From Amycolatopsis azurea DSM 43854 (GTDB lineage Bacteria; Actinomycetota; Actinomycetes; Mycobacteriales; Pseudonocardiaceae), in NCBI RefSeq assembly GCF_001995215.1, contig NZ_MUXN01000019.1, positions 18,523 to 82,522 on the forward strand: a stretch of DNA of 64,000 nucleotides. The letters are read 5' to 3'. A program made the translations under genes and the position numbers. Every line of letters begins with the position of its first letter. Position 1 is the first letter of the stretch. Under the pieces are notes generated by a model that worked only from the letters and a program-made list of their open reading frames with translations, did not search any database and had not been told where the DNA came from. Shown here one piece after another: positions 57,117 through 64,000 of this stretch.

Positions 57117-57584
57117 GTGTCAAGTGAGCGAGCGGAACTGGTCGAGCGGATCCTCGGCGGATCGAGAGCGTTGTCGACGGAGACGGTCATGTTCCATACG
57201 GCGATCGCCGAACAGGGCGGCCTCTCGGTCGTCGAAAGCAAGGTGGCCGACTACCTCGCCCGCTTCGGCCCCCAGACGCCGAAGGCGCTTTCGCAGCTCT
57301 CGGGGCTGGCGCCGGCGTCGATCACCGCGCTCATCGACAGGCTCGTGGGCAAGGGGGTCGTCGCGCGGAAGCCGCATCCCGAAGACCGGCGGAAGGTGCT
57401 CATCGAGATCGACGCGGGGATGATGGCCGCCGCCGCGCCGATGTGGGATCACCTGGTGAAGTCGGTCCGCGAAGCCTGCGAGCGGTACACGGAGGGTGAG
57501 CTGGAGACGGTTCTCCGGTTCCTGGCCGACGTGACCGCGATCACCCATGAGTCCACGGAAATGATCACCCACGGCAACCGCTGA
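57117..57584 (+). CDS. MarR-family transcriptional regulator
   Basis: The 155-residue winged-helix protein has TPKALSQLSGLAPASITALI as the recognition region and the wing GVVARKPHPEDRRKVLIEID, with DRR typical of MarR. GTG at 57117 is chosen; the frame upstream lacks coding bias and crosses the operator. It is likely to repress the divergent FAD monooxygenase, perhaps with an aromatic inducer. Confidence 0.88.
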   Translation: MSSERAELVERILGGSRALSTETVMFHTAIAEQGGLSVVESKVADYLARFGPQTPKALSQLSGLAPASITALIDRLVGKGVVARKPHPEDRRKVLIEIDAGMMAAAAPMWDHLVKSVREACERYTEGELETVLRFLADVTAITHESTEMITHGNR

Positions 57585-57642
57585 CCGGTATTACTACTTT
57601 CGGGGGTATTGCCGTAACCAGTTCGTGATAGTTTTCGGCCCC

Positions 57643-58398
57643 GTGTCCCCCAATAGAACACGAGGCCGGTTACTGCTTGTCACGCTCAGCGTCCTGCTGG
57701 GCGGGGTGATCGCCAGTGCGAGCTACCTGATGGTGACCGACCGGTTCCAGGGCACCGCGTTGAGCAACCTGTCGCTGAGCGTCCCCGACACCAAGGGCAG
57801 ATCCGGCGACGCCCTCGCGAAGCCTCCCGCCTACTTCGGTCAGACGTCCGCTCCGGCACCGGCAGGCCCCGAGCCCGGCTCTGCCGCCCCGACGTCGTCT
57901 TCGGCGGCTCCCACGTCTTCCTCCGCGCCGCCCAGCACTTCCTCCGCCGCGCCCGAGCCGCCGGCCACGCCTTCCGAGGCCCCCAAGCCCACCCCGAGCA
58001 AGGCCCAGGACCCGCCGCGTTCGCAGGACAGCTCGCTCGCCGGTCAGGTCATCGATCTCGTCAACGCCGAGCGCGCCGACGCCGGCTGCTCGCCGGTGAG
58101 CAACGAATCCCACCTCGCCACCGCCGCGCAGGGCCACAGCGACGACATGTCGGCCCGGAACTACTTCTCGCACACCACGCCGGAAGGCGTCACGTTCGAC
58201 CAGCGCATCCGCACCGCGGGCTACGACAAGCCCGGCGCCGAGAACATCGCCAAGGGCCAGCAGAACGCCGCCAAGGTGATGGACGCCTGGATGAACTCCG
58301 AGGGCCACCGCGCGAACATCCTCAACTGCAAGCTGAAGAAGATCGGCGTCGGCGTCAACACCAAGGGCATGTACTGGACGCAGAACTTCGGCTACTGA
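57643..58398 (+). CDS. Secreted or membrane-anchored CAP/SCP-domain protein
   Basis: The 251-residue protein has one N-terminal hydrophobic segment (LLLVTLSVLLGGVIASASYL), a Ser/Pro/Ala-rich linker (about 70-135), and a C-terminal CAP domain. The latter has VIDLVNAERADAGCSPV, LATAAQGHSDDMSARNYFSH, and AAKVMDAWMNSEGHRANILN, with the His/Glu cavity residues. Two Cys (AGCSP, ILNCK) may pair. The function of bacterial CAP proteins is unknown. GTG at 57643 is chosen, with GTG at 57625 also possible. It overlaps the convergent CDF gene by 7 bp. Confidence 0.85.
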   Translation: MSPNRTRGRLLLVTLSVLLGGVIASASYLMVTDRFQGTALSNLSLSVPDTKGRSGDALAKPPAYFGQTSAPAPAGPEPGSAAPTSSSAAPTSSSAPPSTSSAAPEPPATPSEAPKPTPSKAQDPPRSQDSSLAGQVIDLVNAERADAGCSPVSNESHLATAAQGHSDDMSARNYFSHTTPEGVTFDQRIRTAGYDKPGAENIAKGQQNAAKVMDAWMNSEGHRANILNCKLKKIGVGVNTKGMYWTQNFGY

Positions 58399-59387
58399 CC
58401 CTTCTGCCACCGTTCGGCGATGTCGCCGTAGCGGGCCAGCACCGTCGCGCGCAGTTCGGGATCCGTCCGCGGGACCGGTTCGATGAACACCTCGGTGACG
58501 TCCCCGAAGTCCCGGGTCAGCTCGGCCGCCATCCGGACGCAGGCGCGTTCGACGTCCGCCGCGCCCAGCGCGTCGTCGAAGTCGACGCGGGCGCAGACGA
58601 GCACCTGATCGGTGCCCATCAGCATGGTCTGGAGGTCGACCACGGCCTCGATCTCGGGCGCGCCCATCAGGTGGTCCCGCACCCCGCGCACCAGCCTCGG
58701 ATCCGCCTGCCTGCCGATCAGCAGACCGCGGTTGGTGCGGCCGAGCACGTAGGCGACCAGCGCCAGCAGTACCCCGATCGCGATCGACGCCGCGCCGTCC
58801 CAGACGTGCGACCCGGTGAGCTGGTGCAGCCCGATCCCGGCGAACGCGAGCAGCAGCCCGATCAGCGCGGCCGAATCCTCGAACAGGACGGTCTTCGGCG
58901 CCGGGTCGTCGATCATCCGCAGATAGACCGAGATCTTCTGGTCCGCGGCGGCGGCGTCGCGCCGCACCTGCCGCACGGCCTGGAACCACGAGACGGACTC
59001 GAGGGCGAAGGCGATCGCGAGGACGGCGTAGCCGACGATCGGATCGGTCTGTTCGGTCTCTTCGCCGAACACCGTCGAGAAACCTTCGTAGAGCGCGAAC
59101 ATCGCGCCGGAGGCGAAGATCGACACCGCCGCGAGCAGCGACCAGAAGTACCGCTCCTTGCCGTAGCCGAAGGGATGCACGCGGTCGGCGGGCCGGTCCG
59201 AGCGTTTCAGTGCCGTCAGCAAAAGGACTTCGGTGATCGTGTCGGCCACCGAGTGCACGGCTTCCGAAAGCATCGCGCCGGAGCCGGTGATGATCCCGGC
59301 GATCAGTTTCAGCACGGCGATGGCGAGGTTGACCCCACCCGCCAGCACCACGGTCAGGGTGCTTTCGCCACCGGATTCTTCACTCAC
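58392..59387 (-). CDS. Cation diffusion facilitator (CDF) metal exporter
   Basis: The 331-residue protein has six membrane segments. TM2 and TM5 metal ligands are seen as SEAVHSVADT and FEDSAALIG, and HPFGYGKERYFW as the post-TM2 loop. A C-terminal cytosolic domain follows (VVDLQTMLMGTDQVLVCARV). TM5 has D..A in place of H..D, unusual for Zn exporters, which hints at Fe/Mn or other specificity. GTG at 59387 is the start. Confidence 0.88.
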   Translation of the reverse strand: MSEESGGESTLTVVLAGGVNLAIAVLKLIAGIITGSGAMLSEAVHSVADTITEVLLLTALKRSDRPADRVHPFGYGKERYFWSLLAAVSIFASGAMFALYEGFSTVFGEETEQTDPIVGYAVLAIAFALESVSWFQAVRQVRRDAAAADQKISVYLRMIDDPAPKTVLFEDSAALIGLLLAFAGIGLHQLTGSHVWDGAASIAIGVLLALVAYVLGRTNRGLLIGRQADPRLVRGVRDHLMGAPEIEAVVDLQTMLMGTDQVLVCARVDFDDALGAADVERACVRMAAELTRDFGDVTEVFIEPVPRTDPELRATVLARYGDIAERWQKGQ

Positions 59388-59417
59388 CTTGGGCAGCGTA
59401 GTGCGAGTGCGCCGATC

Positions 59418-59930
59418 TCACAGGCGACGCAAACCCTGCAGCACCCGTTCCATCAAGGCGAGTGCCGGGTGACCGTCGAATTCAGCCTGCGTTTCATGAA
59501 CGGTAACCAGACCGAGTTCGGCCATGTCACCCAAAAGGACCTTTGCAACGCCGAGCGGAACGCTTAGTGACGCCGCCACTTCCGCGACGGAAGTCGGACG
59601 ACGGCACAGTGATCGGACCGAATGGAATTCGACACTGAACCCCGGTGCGCTCCATGGGGCGTCGTTCCGGACGGAAATCATCGCTTCGATCGCGAAGTTC
59701 CGCTTGGACTGCGTGCGTCCGCCCGTGCGGACGTACGGGCGGACGCGCGTGCGCCGTCGTTCCTGCCGCGGCGGCCGCCGGGCGGCCGGGATGCTGGGGA
59801 TGGTCGCTTCCTGGGCCATTCTGGCGAACGCCGCGGCCGACGGGAGACGGGCAGGCGGACGCAGAGTCGACGATCCCGGCGTCGCGAGGCGGTGTTCCTT
59901 GCCCGACCGGAGTTCGTGACGGTTGCCCAT
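59418..59930 (-). CDS. DUF742-family protein
   Basis: The 170-residue protein has the family motif RVRPYVRTGGRTQSKR in the middle and a C-terminal winged-helix-like half: RRPTSVAEVAASLSVPLGVA and KVLLGDMAELGLVTVHE. In actinobacteria DUF742 proteins are usually encoded in conservons with a histidine kinase, roadblock protein and GTPase; none of these is next to this copy. The N-terminal 60 residues are basic. ATG at 59930 has GAGGG 6 nt upstream. Confidence 0.85.
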   Translation of the reverse strand: MGNRHELRSGKEHRLATPGSSTLRPPARLPSAAAFARMAQEATIPSIPAARRPPRQERRRTRVRPYVRTGGRTQSKRNFAIEAMISVRNDAPWSAPGFSVEFHSVRSLCRRPTSVAEVAASLSVPLGVAKVLLGDMAELGLVTVHETQAEFDGHPALALMERVLQGLRRL

Positions 59931-60082
59931 TGATTTCCCTCGCCCCTTTTTTTCGGACCTTGTGCCATGCCACCTAAAGCAACCTCGTGGACGACAACGG
60001 CAACGAGGAAACGCCAGCCTATCGCCACGGTGTACCGCCGAACGGGTAATGGAAACGGAATAATCGCGCGAGGATAAAACGA

Positions 60083-60125
60083 GAGGGAACATTCTCTCGC
60101 ATTATGTGCGAGAGAATGTTCCCTC
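60083..60125. terminator. Long perfect hairpin after etfD
   Basis: Nineteen-base perfect arms (60083-60101 and 60107-60125) with gagggaacattctctcg enclose 5 nt, 14 bp beyond the leftward etfD stop. There is no U tract. It also stands about 150 bp upstream of the DUF742 gene, whose promoter must lie between. Confidence 0.75.
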
Positions 60126-60138
60126 CGACCTCGATGTT

Positions 60139-62433
60139 CTACTTGTCTTCCTCCGGCTGGGGCGTCTCGGTGGCCGGTTCCGCGGCGGGCTTGTCCGCGT
60201 CCCCGTCGAGTTCAGCATCCGAGACGGCGTCCAGGGACGGCGCTCCCGCCGGGACCAGCTGCGGTTCCGGCTTGCGCTTGACGGCGTTCAGCAGCAGCTG
60301 CGCGACGTCGACGATCTCGACCTTCTCGCTCGCCTGCCCGTCGCTCTGGCGCGCGGTGAGGCCGTCGTTGAGCATCACCTTGCAGAACGGGCAGCCGGTC
60401 GCGATCTTCGACGGCGCGGTGCCGAGCGCCTCGTCCACGCGCTCGACGTTGATCCGCTTGCCGATCTTCTCTTCCATCCACATCCGCGCGCCGCCGGCGC
60501 CGCAGCACATCGACCGGTCGCCGTGCCGCGGCATTTCCCGCAGCGTCGCGCCGGTGGCCCCGACGAGCTCACGCGGAGCGTCGTAGACCTTGTTGTGCCG
60601 GCCCAGGTAGCACGGGTCGTGGTAGGTGACGTCCTCGGCGACCGGGGCCACCGGGGTCAGGTGCTTCTCCCGCACCAGGCGGTTGAGCAGCTGCGTGTGG
60701 TGCACGACGTCGAACTGGCCGCCCAGTTCCGGGTACTCGTTCGCGAGGGTGTTGAAGCAGTGGGCACAGGTGACGACCACCTTGCGCGCCTTGCGTTCGC
60801 GGCCCTCGAACACCGAGTTCAGGATCTCGACGTTCTGCTGCGCCAGCATCTGGAACAGGAACTCGTTGCCCGCGCGGCGGGCCGGGTCACCGGTGCAGGA
60901 CTCCTCCGAGCCGAGCACGGTGTACTTCACGCCCGCGATGTGCAGCAGTTCCGCGACGGCGCGCGTGGTCTTCTTCGCGCGGTCCTCGAACGCGCCGGCG
61001 CAGCCGACCCAGAAGAGGTACTCGGTGTCGCCGAGGTCGCCGTCGAACACCGGCACCTCGAAGTCCAGGTCCTCGGTCCAGGCGAGCCGGTCCTTGGCGT
61101 TCTGGCCCCACGGGTTGCCCTTGTTCTCCAGGTTCTTGAACATCCCGTTGAGCTCGCTGGGGAACGCGGACTCGATCATCACCTGGTAGCGGCGCATGTC
61201 GACGATGTGGTCGACGTGCTCGATGTCCACCGGGCACTGCTCGACGCAAGCGCCGCAGGAGGTGCAGGACCACAGCACCTCGGGGTCGACGATGCCGCCG
61301 TCGTCGCCGACGAGCGCCTTCTGCGACTCCGCGATCGCGAGGACGTCGATGCCCGCGTACATGTTGTCGCCGGACAGGCCGACCTCGTCGCCCGCCATGT
61401 CGCGCTTGCCGCCCGCGAGCAGATACGGCGCCTTCGCGTAGGCGTGGTCGCGAAGCTGCGTGATGACGAGCTTCGGCGAAAGCGGCTTGCCGGTGTTCCA
61501 CGCGGGGCACTGCGACTGGCAGCGCCCGCATTCGGTGCAGGTGGAGAAGTCCAGCCAGCCCTTCCAGCTGAAGTCCTCGATCTTGCCGACGCCGAAGGTG
61601 TCCTCGTCCGGGTCCGCCTCTTCGAGGTCGAGCACCTTGCCGTTGCTCATCATCGGCTTGAGCGCGCCCAGCGCGACGCCGCCGTCGGCCTCGCGCTTGA
61701 AGTAGATGTTGAAGAAGGCGCTGAACCGGTGCCAGGCGATGCCCATGGTCATCGTGCGCGCGACGACGATCAGCCAGATCGTGGCGCTCATCAGCTTGAC
61801 GAAGGCGAACACCGTGACCAGGTCCGGGCTGGACGGCAGCAGCAGGCCGAGCGGGTGTGAGACGAACGCGGCCCAGACCGGGGTGTCGTGGACGCCCAGC
61901 GCGGACTTCGCGGCGCGGACGCCGATGATGCCGATGCCCTCGATGAGCACGACAGCCTCGATGAAGTACGCCCACTTGAAGTTGGAGCCCTGGAAGCGGG
62001 ACTGCCGGTCCGCGCGGCGCGGGTGGTTCTTCTGGCGGATCCCCATCAGGATCAGGATGCCGACGATGGTGCCGACCCCGAGCAGCTCCATGAGCAGCTG
62101 GAACAGCGACCAGTCGTCGAGGATCGGCCAGCCCCACGTCGGGACGAAGACCTCTCCGTACGCCTCGAACAGGGCGAGCGACCCGAGCAGGAAGCCCCAC
62201 ATGACCAGCCAGTGCGCCGGTCCGACGCTCTTGACCTTGTTCATCCGGGTGTGCGCGGCGAATTCCTTGATCAGGGTCTTCATGCGCGGGATGAACGGGC
62301 CGTTGCGGGTCGAGTCCGGCTGACCGAGGCGGATCACCCGCACGAAGCGGGCGATGGTCGCGAAGAACATTCCCCAGGCGACGACGCCGAGCAGGACCGC
62401 GATCCCGCCGAGCGTCAGCTGTACAGCGCCCAT
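60139..62433 (-). CDS. etfD: EtfD-like membrane iron-sulfur oxidoreductase
   Basis: In this 764-residue protein the N-terminal ~240 residues hold five to six membrane helices of NarI/b-type character. Then come two ferredoxin motifs (CTECGRCQSQCPAW near 298 and CTSCGACVEQCPVD near 389) and two CCG domains (CAHCFNT, HDPCYLGRHNK, CCGAGGARMW, GCPFCKV), as in heterodisulfide-reductase subunits. In Mycobacterium the homologue (Rv0338c) takes electrons from ETF to menaquinone during fatty-acid oxidation. An acidic Pro-rich tail ends it. It pairs logically with fadE5 at 31987. Confidence 0.87.
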   Translation of the reverse strand: MGAVQLTLGGIAVLLGVVAWGMFFATIARFVRVIRLGQPDSTRNGPFIPRMKTLIKEFAAHTRMNKVKSVGPAHWLVMWGFLLGSLALFEAYGEVFVPTWGWPILDDWSLFQLLMELLGVGTIVGILILMGIRQKNHPRRADRQSRFQGSNFKWAYFIEAVVLIEGIGIIGVRAAKSALGVHDTPVWAAFVSHPLGLLLPSSPDLVTVFAFVKLMSATIWLIVVARTMTMGIAWHRFSAFFNIYFKREADGGVALGALKPMMSNGKVLDLEEADPDEDTFGVGKIEDFSWKGWLDFSTCTECGRCQSQCPAWNTGKPLSPKLVITQLRDHAYAKAPYLLAGGKRDMAGDEVGLSGDNMYAGIDVLAIAESQKALVGDDGGIVDPEVLWSCTSCGACVEQCPVDIEHVDHIVDMRRYQVMIESAFPSELNGMFKNLENKGNPWGQNAKDRLAWTEDLDFEVPVFDGDLGDTEYLFWVGCAGAFEDRAKKTTRAVAELLHIAGVKYTVLGSEESCTGDPARRAGNEFLFQMLAQQNVEILNSVFEGRERKARKVVVTCAHCFNTLANEYPELGGQFDVVHHTQLLNRLVREKHLTPVAPVAEDVTYHDPCYLGRHNKVYDAPRELVGATGATLREMPRHGDRSMCCGAGGARMWMEEKIGKRINVERVDEALGTAPSKIATGCPFCKVMLNDGLTARQSDGQASEKVEIVDVAQLLLNAVKRKPEPQLVPAGAPSLDAVSDAELDGDADKPAAEPATETPQPEEDK

Positions 62434-62575
62434 CGTCGGGAGCCTTTCGTCCGAATGAAGCCAAGTGGTGGGTGGGCAGAGTGTGGTTCGGGCAGACTAA
62501 TGCTTCTTACTGATGGGTAACCCACTGACCGCGCCCAAGTCCCACCGATGTGGTGTACGCCTCTCTTTGTTTTAA

Positions 62576-62585
62576 GACGATCGTC
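62576..62585. promoter_or_regulatory. Palindrome upstream of the SMR gene
   Basis: gacgatcgtc, a perfect 10-bp palindrome, is 18 bp before the ATG at 62603 and probably overlaps the promoter. The downstream TetR is the obvious candidate to bind it. Confidence 0.45.
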
Positions 62586-62602
62586 CAGGTAGTTTTTGTA
62601 AC

Positions 62603-62929
62603 ATGGCTGCGTACCTTCTCCTCGCTTTCGCCATCGCCGCGGAGGTGACGGCCACCGTCTCGTTGAGGCTTTCCGAGGGCTTCTCCAAGGTCGGACCGTC
62701 GATCGTCGTCGTGGTCGGCTACGCCTTCGCGTTCGTCGCGCTCGCGTACGTTCTGAAGGCCGGCGTGCCGGTGAGCGTCGCCTACGCGATCTGGGCCGCG
62801 GCCGGCGTCGCGCTGGTGGCGGCCGTCGGGATCGTGTTCTTCAAGGAACCGGTCAACTTCTCCGTGATCGCCGGGCTGGTACTCGTGGTCGGCGGGGTCG
62901 TGTTGATCGAGGCAGGGAGCGCGCACTAA
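62603..62929 (+). CDS. SMR-family multidrug efflux protein
   Basis: The 108-residue protein has four membrane helices with the conserved Glu in AIAAEVTATVSLRLSEGF (E14) needed for proton/drug exchange, and AYAIWAAAGVALVA in helix 3. It is of the EmrE/QacE type, exporting cationic compounds as a dimer. The TetR gene starts 1 bp after it and probably regulates it. Confidence 0.92.
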   Translation: MAAYLLLAFAIAAEVTATVSLRLSEGFSKVGPSIVVVVGYAFAFVALAYVLKAGVPVSVAYAIWAAAGVALVAAVGIVFFKEPVNFSVIAGLVLVVGGVVLIEAGSAH

Positions 62930-63490
62930 GTGAAGATCCAGGTCGACGGCCGGAAGGCCAGGGGCGAGAAGCGGCGCGACGAGATCATCGCGGCCGCGCT
63001 GCGGGTGATCGAACGGGACGGCGTCGCCGGGGTCACCCATCGGACGGTCGCCGCCGAGGCGGGCGTGCCGACGGCGTCGACGACCTATCACTTCTCCAGC
63101 CTCGACGATCTGCTGATCGCGACGCTCATCTCGTGCGCGCGGGACATGGCGACCGAGGTCTACTGGATGATCGACCGCGCCCGGTCGCGCGGCAGCCGCG
63201 GCGCGGAAGAGGTCGCCGGGCTGCTCGCGGAGGCGCTGGGCCCGCGGCGCGGGCGGACGATGGCGGAGTACGAGCTGTACCTGCTGGCCGCGCGCAAACC
63301 CGAGCTGCGGCCCGCCGCGCGGCGCTGGCTGGACGTGCTGACCTCGATGGTCCGGCACGACGACGAGGTCGCGTTCCGGGTGTTCCTCGCCGGGATCGAC
63401 GGCCTCCTGATCCAGGGCCTCATCGACGACGAGCCGCCGTCCGCGGAGGAACTGCGGCCGGTGGTGGACTACCTGCTGAAACCGCGTTGA
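62930..63490 (+). CDS. TetR-family regulator of the SMR gene
   Basis: The 186-residue protein has the N-terminal HTH GVTHRTVAAEAGVPTASTTY with HFSSLDDLLIATL as the following helix, and a C-terminal helical domain rich in Arg/Ala. GTG at 62930 directly follows the SMR stop, so the two are one unit, with the palindrome at 62576-62585 the likely operator. The inducer is unknown. Confidence 0.88.
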   Translation: MKIQVDGRKARGEKRRDEIIAAALRVIERDGVAGVTHRTVAAEAGVPTASTTYHFSSLDDLLIATLISCARDMATEVYWMIDRARSRGSRGAEEVAGLLAEALGPRRGRTMAEYELYLLAARKPELRPAARRWLDVLTSMVRHDDEVAFRVFLAGIDGLLIQGLIDDEPPSAEELRPVVDYLLKPR

Positions 63491-63512
63491 CCTGCTGGGT
63501 AACGTGCGGATC

Positions 63513-63947
63513 ATGAGGACTGTCGGCGCATACGAACTGGACGACGACCCGGCACGGGTGGACCTCGACGTGGTGTGGAAGCACCTGTCCACCGACGTCT
63601 ACTGGGGCAAGTGGCGTGACCGCGAGATGGTCGAGAAGGTCTTCAGGAACGCTTGGCGCGTCGTGGGCGCGTACGAGTCTTCTAGCGGACGCCTCGTCGG
63701 CTTCGCGCGGGCGTTCTCGGACACGATCGGCAGCGCCTATCTCGCGGACGTCTTCGTCGTCGACGAGGCGCGCGGCGCGGGGCTCGGCAAGGAGCTGGTC
63801 CGGGAGATGATCGAGAACGGACCGGGCGCGGAGTTCCGGTGGATGCTGCACACCGCCGACGCGCACGAGCTGTACCGGAAGTTCGGCTTCGGGGACCCGC
63901 CGGAGGGGCAGTACATGGAGCGGACGCGGGCGAACGGACAGGCCTAG
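63513..63947 (+). CDS. GNAT-family N-acetyltransferase
   Basis: The 144-residue protein has motif A as YLADVFVVDEARGAGLGKEL and a C-terminal WMLHTADAHELYRKFGFGDP. It resembles the small GNATs that begin with YELDDDPARVDLDVVW and STDVYWGKWRDREMVEKV. The substrate is unknown. ATG at 63513 is preferred to GTG at 63504. The remaining 53 bp of the window hold no gene, only G/C-rich sequence with a gggga/tcccc stem. Confidence 0.85.
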   Translation: MRTVGAYELDDDPARVDLDVVWKHLSTDVYWGKWRDREMVEKVFRNAWRVVGAYESSSGRLVGFARAFSDTIGSAYLADVFVVDEARGAGLGKELVREMIENGPGAEFRWMLHTADAHELYRKFGFGDPPEGQYMERTRANGQA

Positions 63948-64000
63948 GGGGCTGAAGGGGACTTTCCCCGCATCGCAGGCGGTGAAGGGCGGGCGGTCTC

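Noticed and set aside
1..64000. CRISPR array, rRNA genes, intact insertion sequence or biosynthetic gene cluster
   Set aside because: No spaced identical repeats, no rRNA sequence, no transposase and no PKS/NRPS-type modules are seen in any frame.

Overview
This is high-GC actinobacterial chromosome, most like a Pseudonocardiaceae genome of the Amycolatopsis type. The evidence is strong G/C bias at third codon positions, many GTG and some TTG starts, an ESX (type VII)-associated gene set, FadE5/EtfD-type fatty-acid oxidation proteins, a DUF742 protein, a branched-chain keto-acid dehydrogenase operon, and a 10 kb actinomycete integrative and conjugative element (AICE). The genus is inferred from protein character and gene order, not from any search.

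Layout. 0-3 kb: the end of a small P-loop kinase gene, an ABC exporter and its TetR regulator, with a perfect 20-bp palindromic operator. 3-6.6 kb: bkdA-bkdB-bkdC (E1alpha, E1beta, E2), reading leftward. 7-8.4 kb: an M20 dipeptidase. 8.5-11.6 kb: an iron-siderophore uptake set (Tat lipoprotein plus two FecCD permeases, no ATPase) around an iron-box-like sequence. 11.6-15.1 kb: the ATP-grasp / alpha-E / transglutaminase operon. 15.3 kb: a small Cys-rich secreted protein. 15.8-18.2 kb: a polar amino-acid ABC importer. 18.2-22 kb: an ESX satellite operon (EspG-like, PPE-like, DUF3558 lipoprotein, small helical protein), then a decayed DUF3558 copy carrying a duplicated promoter. 22.2-31.9 kb: a large beta-helix-like membrane protein, SRPBCC, SUKH, methyltransferase, thioredoxin-NHL, GroES-like, VanW, LRR and GlsB-like proteins. 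32-43.6 kb: FadE5-type acyl-CoA dehydrogenase, LuxR regulator, Mug glycosylase, VanZ, several GNATs, hydrolase, secreted 5'-nucleotidase and small enzymes.

43.8-53.9 kb: an AICE integrated in tRNA-Gly(CCC). The intact tRNA is at the right end and its 41-nt 3' fragment is at the left end. The two junctions match over about 125 bp at a fixed offset of 10,080 bp. From left to right the element holds a non-coding end with an AT-rich patch and large inverted repeat, a NYN-domain RNase-like gene behind an intrinsic terminator, a YdcF-like protein, a GntR/KorSA-type repressor with its operator, small conserved genes, an FtsK-type DNA translocase, an HUH replication initiator, Xis and Int.

54-64 kb: an MpaB/DUF2236-type gene split by an in-frame amber codon, dcd, a divergent FAD monooxygenase/MarR pair, a CAP-domain protein, a CDF transporter, a DUF742 protein, EtfD, an SMR efflux protein with its TetR, and a GNAT.

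Long perfect palindromes without U tracts close many chromosomal transcription units. Two of them, 27 kb apart, share the same core and appear to belong to one dispersed family. The best candidates for new biology are the left end of the AICE (terminator-gated NYN gene, large inverted repeat, arm-type repeats), the duplicated and decaying ESX lipoprotein locus, and the amber-split MpaB-type gene.
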